From Synergistaceae bacterium (GTDB taxonomy: Bacteria > Synergistota > Synergistia > Synergistales > Synergistaceae), in contig JAUNJZ010000028.1 of NCBI GenBank assembly GCA_030533085.1, positions 1 through 34,104 of the forward strand: DNA of 34,104 bases, given 5' to 3'. Shown in pieces: positions 30,158 to 34,104 of this stretch. The position numbers and the translations under genes were made by a program. Position 1 is the stretch's first letter; the number at the start of each line of letters is the position of its first letter. Under the pieces are notes generated by a model. The model saw only the letters and a list, made by a program, of their open reading frames with translations. It was not told the origin of the DNA and did no database searches.

Positions 30158-31723
30158 TTACCGCGGCTCGAAATAGCCCTTGTACTTTTTATTGTAAGCG
30201 CGCCATGTGATGGCGTACTTCGCCGGGTCGTCAAAATAGTCGTGGTCGATATGGTGAACCGTGCTGTTTTCCGGCGCGTGTTTGACGGCCTCCGGCTCCT
30301 CGTAGCACATGCGCGATATCTCCGCCAGCACGCCGCAGTAATCGTCGATGTCCTGCTTTGAGTATGATTCGCTGGGCTCGATGGTGAACGGCTCGGGGAT
30401 GACCCACGGCTCGTGGCTAGACCAGTAATGCGTGCCGAAGTCGGCGATGCAGCGCTGTACGTCGGCGGTACCGAAGCCTGTATCCTCTTTGAGCTTCTGC
30501 CAGCTGTAGCGCGCCTGCTCTATGCGCGAAGGATGGTTCGGGAAGCTGAGGGAGGCTCCTTTTATCGCGAGTATCTTTTTCATGCAGTAGTTGTTGTTGA
30601 GAATGGCGACGCGGGAAACTTCGCGCAGCCCATCCGCCCCAAGCGCCATGATCCACGAGTATGCCTTCACGACCACAGGCGCGACTCCCCAGAAGGATTT
30701 GATCTTTCCGCAGGATTTCGGCAGGTCGAAGTCGAGATAGTAGCCCTTTTCCGGGGAATATTCGACGAGCGGGACCGGCATGTAGGGGCGCAGCTCCTTC
30801 TTCGCCGCGACAAGCCCTGTTGCCGGGCCGCCGCAGCCGTGCGGCGCGCCGAAGGTCTTGTGCAGGTTAAAGAATGACATGTCGAAGCCGGCCTCGACTG
30901 TGCGCGTGATTCCGAGCAGGCCGTTGGCGTTCGCCTGGTCGTAGCAGCAGAGGATTCCCTTTTCATGGGCAAGGCGAGTGAACTCTTTGATGCGGACGTT
31001 GAAAATGCCCGTGTCCTCCGGGTTGGTGAAGAATATAGCCGCCGTGCGGTCAGATATCGCCGCCTTGAAAGCCTCAAGGTCGGGATAGCCCTCCGCGTCC
31101 GGCTGTATGATCGTCACCTTGTAGCCCTTTGTTATCGGCACAGCGCAGTCGGCCGGATGCGAGAAGAGCGTCGTTATTATTTCGTCGCGCTTTTCTTCCT
31201 CACCCTTGTCGCGCCAGTAGGCGTGGACGATAGAGGCGAGAGCCAGCACGCCGTGCGAGCCGCCGCCCGGCTGCATCGAAAATACGTCGAGGCCGGATAT
31301 TTCTTTGAAGAGCCCGCCGGTCTTATAGAAAAGCTCCAATATCCCCTGGGCTGTTTCGTCAGGCTGGAGCGGGTGCATATCGGCGACCTTCGCCAGCCCG
31401 GCCAGACGGTCGTTGACCTTGGGGCTGTATTTCATCGTGCAGGTTCCCTGCCCTATGTCGATATTTCCGTCTACGCCGATATTTTCCTGCGAAAGATGAT
31501 TGTAATGGCGCACGAGCTGAAGCTGCGCGACTTCGGGGAGATTCGCCTTATCGCGGCGCAGCATCGCCTCCGGCAGGGAGGCCGTCGCCTCTTCAACGCT
31601 CACGCAGCCGCAGCAGGGGCCTGGCACCAGGACGGCGCGCGCCCCCGGCTCGCTTATTTCGTATATGATAGGCTCGTTCCACCTGGCCTGACGGAATTTT
31701 TTCATTCTTTCAAGATTATTCAT
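30158..31723 (-). CDS. GcvPB-like PLP decarboxylase subunit, divergent
   Basis: A 521-aa protein related to subunit 2 of glycine dehydrogenase (decarboxylating). The PLP lysine is K289 in NLHKTFGAPHGCGGP. General family features (ADMHPLQPDETAQGILEL; DLPKSCGKIKSFWG) remain. However, motifs that in true P-protein line the active site differ: DSAHGTNPASA is replaced by FSHPADCAVPI (187-197), LQPAAGAHGE by MQPGGGSHGV (150-159) and YDGANLNA by YDQANANG (261-268). The start has AAGGAGG 8 nt upstream, overlapping the end of gcvPA-like. No gcvH or gcvT occurs in the window. It may be a glycine decarboxylase, but a related activity on another amino acid is as likely. Confidence 0.85.
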   Translation of the reverse strand: MNNLERMKKFRQARWNEPIIYEISEPGARAVLVPGPCCGCVSVEEATASLPEAMLRRDKANLPEVAQLQLVRHYNHLSQENIGVDGNIDIGQGTCTMKYSPKVNDRLAGLAKVADMHPLQPDETAQGILELFYKTGGLFKEISGLDVFSMQPGGGSHGVLALASIVHAYWRDKGEEEKRDEIITTLFSHPADCAVPITKGYKVTIIQPDAEGYPDLEAFKAAISDRTAAIFFTNPEDTGIFNVRIKEFTRLAHEKGILCCYDQANANGLLGITRTVEAGFDMSFFNLHKTFGAPHGCGGPATGLVAAKKELRPYMPVPLVEYSPEKGYYLDFDLPKSCGKIKSFWGVAPVVVKAYSWIMALGADGLREVSRVAILNNNYCMKKILAIKGASLSFPNHPSRIEQARYSWQKLKEDTGFGTADVQRCIADFGTHYWSSHEPWVIPEPFTIEPSESYSKQDIDDYCGVLAEISRMCYEEPEAVKHAPENSTVHHIDHDYFDDPAKYAITWRAYNKKYKGYFEPR

Positions 31724-31737
31724 AAAAGCTGCCTCCT

Positions 31738-33123
31738 TTACGCCAGAATCTCGCCCAGCGCCGAAGCGAGAGCTTTGATATCGTCCGCCGAAGTCTGCTC
31801 CGTCACTGCCAGCAGCATACAGCCCTCAAGCTCCGGGAAGCTTCCGCCGAGGTCGTAGCCGCCGAGTATTCCCTTTTCGAGCAGCTTCCTGTTGATCTCC
31901 GAGACCTTTTTGCCGCTCGCCGAGAAATCCGCGACGACCTCCTGGAATGGAGTGCCTGAAAATCTGTCGAAGGAAATTCCCTTAACGCCGGAAAGAAGCT
32001 TTCTCAGGCACAGCTGCCGCTGTACGACGGCCTCGCCAAGCTCCTTCATCCCCTGCGGCCCCATAGCGGCAAGATAAACGCCGGCTGCGATGCCCCATAG
32101 GGCGGAGTGCGTTCCGACAAATTCCTTAGCGCCGTCGCGATTCGCGAATGAGGTGCGCTCCCAGAGAACGTCGCCGAAGCCCCATTCCCTCTCGCTCGTC
32201 GGCGCGACGCCGAAGAGGCGCGAGGGATATTCGTCCACAAAGCGCGGCTCATCCTTCGTCGCGATGAAGCCGGCTACTCCTCCGCCATAGTTCATGTGCA
32301 GGCCGAGCCCCTGAATATCGCCGCAGGCTATATCGGCGCCGTAGCGTGAGGGAGGCGTGAGCAGGCCGAGCGTGGACGGTTCGACCCAGGCTACCATCAG
32401 CGCCCCATTGGCGTGCGCCAGCTCCGCTATATCCTGAGCGCTCTCCTCGATAACGCCGAAGAAGTTGGGATTCATCACAAGCACTGCCGCAGCCTTATCG
32501 GTAAGCTTCTCCTTCAGACTGTCGAGACATATGCGCCCGCTCTTCGCGCTGTAATCCACATATGTGATGCTGATATCGGGCTGTAGATACGTCTGTACTG
32601 CGCGCAGCGTATCAGGATTGACATTGCGAGGGATAAGCACCTCTTTGCGGCGGGTAATGCGCGCCGCCATGCGGAGCGCCGTACCGACCGCCTGACTTCC
32701 GTCGTAATTCGGCACGTTGCAGACGTCCATATCGAGCAGCTCTGCCATCATCGACTGATATTCAAACATCGCGTGGAAACGCCCGTGATCCTCGTATGGC
32801 TCGCCGGCGTAGGCGGTCAGAAACTCCGAGCGGTTCACGACCTCGTCGACGACCGCCGGAACATAACGGTTATAGCAGCCCGCGCCGAGGAAGCAGACAA
32901 GCTCCCGCGCCGTTTTGTTCTTATCCAGCATCGAGCCGACATGGCGGAAAAGCCCCGCCTCGTCGCTGACAGCCTCCGGCAGATTCATCTTCTGCTTCAT
33001 CCGCATATCTTCGGGTATATCGGCGATCAGCTCGTCAATTGAAGCCGCTCCGATATATTCCAGCATCTCCCGCTGAACCCTTTCATCGGAATTTGGTATG
33101 TAAGGATACATCTTTGCTGACAT
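31738..33123 (-). CDS. GcvPA-like PLP decarboxylase subunit, divergent
   Basis: A 461-aa partner of the GcvPB-like subunit. The start MYPYIPNSDERVQREMLEYI, the FLGAGCY (78-84) and the FEYQ segment (120-123) are typical of subunit 1 of glycine dehydrogenase. Between them, canonical P-proteins have TAYTPYQPEISQGTLQ; this protein has TAYAGEPYEDHGRFHA (103-118), losing the Pro-Tyr-Gln-Pro-Glu and Gln-Gly core. The NASMYDGATAAAE-type motif is also altered (NVPNYDGSQAVGTA). The fold and partner match the family, but the active-site edge is remodelled. It has AGGAGG before its ATG, starts 12 bp after the first SDR and ends 14 bp before the gcvPB-like start. Confidence 0.85.
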   Translation of the reverse strand: MSAKMYPYIPNSDERVQREMLEYIGAASIDELIADIPEDMRMKQKMNLPEAVSDEAGLFRHVGSMLDKNKTARELVCFLGAGCYNRYVPAVVDEVVNRSEFLTAYAGEPYEDHGRFHAMFEYQSMMAELLDMDVCNVPNYDGSQAVGTALRMAARITRRKEVLIPRNVNPDTLRAVQTYLQPDISITYVDYSAKSGRICLDSLKEKLTDKAAAVLVMNPNFFGVIEESAQDIAELAHANGALMVAWVEPSTLGLLTPPSRYGADIACGDIQGLGLHMNYGGGVAGFIATKDEPRFVDEYPSRLFGVAPTSEREWGFGDVLWERTSFANRDGAKEFVGTHSALWGIAAGVYLAAMGPQGMKELGEAVVQRQLCLRKLLSGVKGISFDRFSGTPFQEVVADFSASGKKVSEINRKLLEKGILGGYDLGGSFPELEGCMLLAVTEQTSADDIKALASALGEILA

Positions 33124-33135
33124 TTCAGCCCCTCC

Positions 33136-33918
33136 TTATGCTATTCCGCCACCGTCAACGACAAGCGACGAGCCTGTCACCCACGGGGCCATATCGCTGC
33201 AAAGGAAAAATACGCACATCGCCACGTCCTTCGGCTCTCCGAGACGTGCCATCGGACGCTGGGCGCACTCTTCCTTATACTTTTCGTCATACACGCCGCC
33301 AAGCTGCTCGCACTCGCTCTTGAGCATCGGCGTATCTATATCGCCGGGGCAGACGCAGTTTATATTTATATTGTCCGGGCCGTGGTCAATCGCCATCGCG
33401 CGCGTCATATTCCAGACGCCGCCCTTCGCGGCGCAATAGGAAACGGCGTGATCTCCGCCTTTGAGCGACCAGCCGGAGCCGATATTTACGATTTTGCCGC
33501 CGCCGGCCTTTTTCATATAGGGAATGACATGCTTGCACATCAGGTAAACGCTTTTAAGCGTGACGTTTATCGCGAGATCCCAGTCGCTCTCGGGAAGCGT
33601 CTCGACCGTATGACGGCGCGCGACGCCGGCGCAGTTTACGAGAATATCTATCCTCGAACGCTCCGACGCGACCCTCTCTGCCAGCGCCTTGCAGTCGGCC
33701 TCCTTCGTGACGTTGCAGCGGATAAACTCAGCCTCTCCCCCCGCCTCTCGGATCTCAGCCTCGACCTTACGCGCCAGCTCCTCGTTGATGTCGGCGATGA
33801 CGACAGAAACCCCCGCGCTCGCGAAGAAGCGCGCGATTCCCGCGCCGATGCCGGAAGCCGCGCCGGTGATAACGGCGGTCTTACCCTTCATCCCGCAAAG
33901 TTTGTTCAAATCCAGCAT
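33136..33918 (-). CDS. SDR-family NAD(P)-dependent oxidoreductase (first)
   Basis: A 260-aa classical SDR. TGAASGIG at 18-25, NCAG at 95-98 and the triad S148, Y161, K165 (YCAAK) are all present. IADIN after the second strand has Asp where NAD-dependent enzymes have it. The C-terminal GDIDTPMLKSECEQL and VVDGGG end are usual. The substrate is unknown; closest families oxidise hydroxy acids, polyols or sugar acids. It is the first gene of the operon, with AGGAG upstream of the ATG and an excellent promoter about 80 bp before it. The two SDRs flanking the GcvP-like/AcoX genes differ in sequence, so they are not a recent duplication and probably act on different steps. Confidence 0.9.
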   Translation of the reverse strand: MLDLNKLCGMKGKTAVITGAASGIGAGIARFFASAGVSVVIADINEELARKVEAEIREAGGEAEFIRCNVTKEADCKALAERVASERSRIDILVNCAGVARRHTVETLPESDWDLAINVTLKSVYLMCKHVIPYMKKAGGGKIVNIGSGWSLKGGDHAVSYCAAKGGVWNMTRAMAIDHGPDNININCVCPGDIDTPMLKSECEQLGGVYDEKYKEECAQRPMARLGEPKDVAMCVFFLCSDMAPWVTGSSLVVDGGGIA

Positions 33919-33972
33919 AACCGTCTCTCCTTTGCAAAAATTATTTTTTTATTGCCTCTAAAAGGTATCCAC

Positions 33973-33980
33973 TGTATACA
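33973..33980. promoter_or_regulatory. Palindromic TGTATACA, possible operator
   Basis: A perfect 8-bp palindrome a few bases downstream of the predicted transcription start of the SDR/GcvP-like operon. GntR-family repressors often bind TNGTNNNACNA-like palindromes of this kind. A repressor site here would block transcription. The regulator itself is not seen; it could be the divergent gene beyond the right edge. Confidence 0.35.
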
Positions 33981-33995
33981 TTAATTTCATATAGT

Positions 33996-34024
33996 TTTAT
34001 ATATCATCGGAGAGAAATTGTCAA
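33996..34024 (-). promoter_or_regulatory. Sigma70-type promoter of the SDR/GcvP-like operon
   Basis: On the minus strand a perfect TTGACA (34019-34024) is followed after exactly 17 nt by TATAAA (33996-34001, 5/6). Transcription is expected to start near 33988, leaving a 5' UTR of about 70 nt. This is the strongest promoter match in the window. Confidence 0.75.
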
Positions 34025-34080
34025 TACTTTTTCCTGACATTCATACAATCCCCTGAATTGCAAAAGTAAGTGCAAGCTCA

Positions 34081-34104
34081 GAGGAGGTATTGTGTTGCGT
34101 TAAC
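34081..34104 (+). other. Possible ribosome-binding site of a divergent gene at the right edge
   Basis: GAGGAGG at 34081-34087 is a strong Shine-Dalgarno-like sequence on the plus strand. TTG at 34090 starts an open frame up to the window end; a GTG at 34092 meets a stop after three codons. A divergent gene, perhaps the operon's regulator, may begin here, but only a few bases are available. Confidence 0.25.

Noticed and set aside
29063-31858. Plus-strand open frames of 285 and 297 codons (29063-29920, 30965-31858) opposite the AcoX and GcvPB-like genes
   Set aside because: They are complements of well-supported genes and show no domain or start signal.
1-34104. tRNA, rRNA, CRISPR array, transposase, integron or phage genes
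   Set aside because: None seen by eye on either strand. The only recombinase, xerC, is the chromosomal dimer-resolution type in its usual neighbourhood.

Overview
The window looks like chromosome from a GC-rich, diderm, anaerobic amino-acid-fermenting bacterium, most likely a member of the Synergistota (Cloacibacillus/Synergistes-like). This assignment is an inference with no database search behind it. It rests on four things: a Skp/OmpH periplasmic chaperone with a signal peptide (so an outer membrane), a full-length CodY in GC-rich DNA, an [FeFe]-hydrogenase-like signalling operon, and a glycine-dehydrogenase-like (GcvP) gene pair with an NhaC-type transporter. I see no rRNA, tRNA, CRISPR array, insertion sequence or phage gene.

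Region 1 (1-16.4 kb, all on the minus strand) is housekeeping. In transcription order it reads: hpf; pcrA-like helicase, coaE; dapF, lepB, rbgA, rnhB, yraN, comM-like, dprA, topA, trmFO; xerC, codY, cheY; an S1-domain RNA-binding gene and a DUF501 gene. Many of these genes overlap or nearly touch. The run rbgA-rnhB-...-dprA-topA-trmFO-xerC-codY, followed by a chemotaxis-type gene, mirrors the order known from Bacillus, but hslVU is absent between xerC and codY. A near-perfect CodY box (AATTTT-N3-AAAATT) lies in the xerC-codY promoter and suggests autoregulation.

Region 2 (16.6-22.6 kb) has a plus-strand aspartate-type aminotransferase facing a six-gene minus-strand operon: DRTGG protein, HATPase (anti-sigma/histidine-kinase type), [FeFe]-hydrogenase-like iron-sulfur protein, second DRTGG protein, PHP phosphoesterase, radA. 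The hydrogenase-like protein keeps the four cysteines expected to hold an H-cluster cubane but has Tyr in place of the proton-transfer Cys. It therefore looks like a sensor rather than an enzyme.

Region 3 (22.8-26.5 kb) carries a sodium:solute symporter and an iron-sulfur flavoprotein-like reductase on the plus strand. They are followed by an adenosine-specific kinase family protein and Skp on the minus strand, and a small Cys-containing DUF3343 protein on the plus strand.

Region 4 (26.5-34.1 kb) is the most unusual part. A minus-strand operon with a textbook promoter and a TGTATACA palindrome encodes an SDR dehydrogenase, GcvPA-like and GcvPB-like proteins, an AcoX/ATP-NAD-kinase-like protein and a second SDR. 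Downstream, behind a structured leader with some lysine-riboswitch-like features, lies an NhaC-family transporter. The GcvP-like pair has lost several signature motifs of true glycine decarboxylase, and no gcvH or gcvT is present, so it may act on another substrate. I regard this cluster as the best candidate for an undescribed catabolic pathway.
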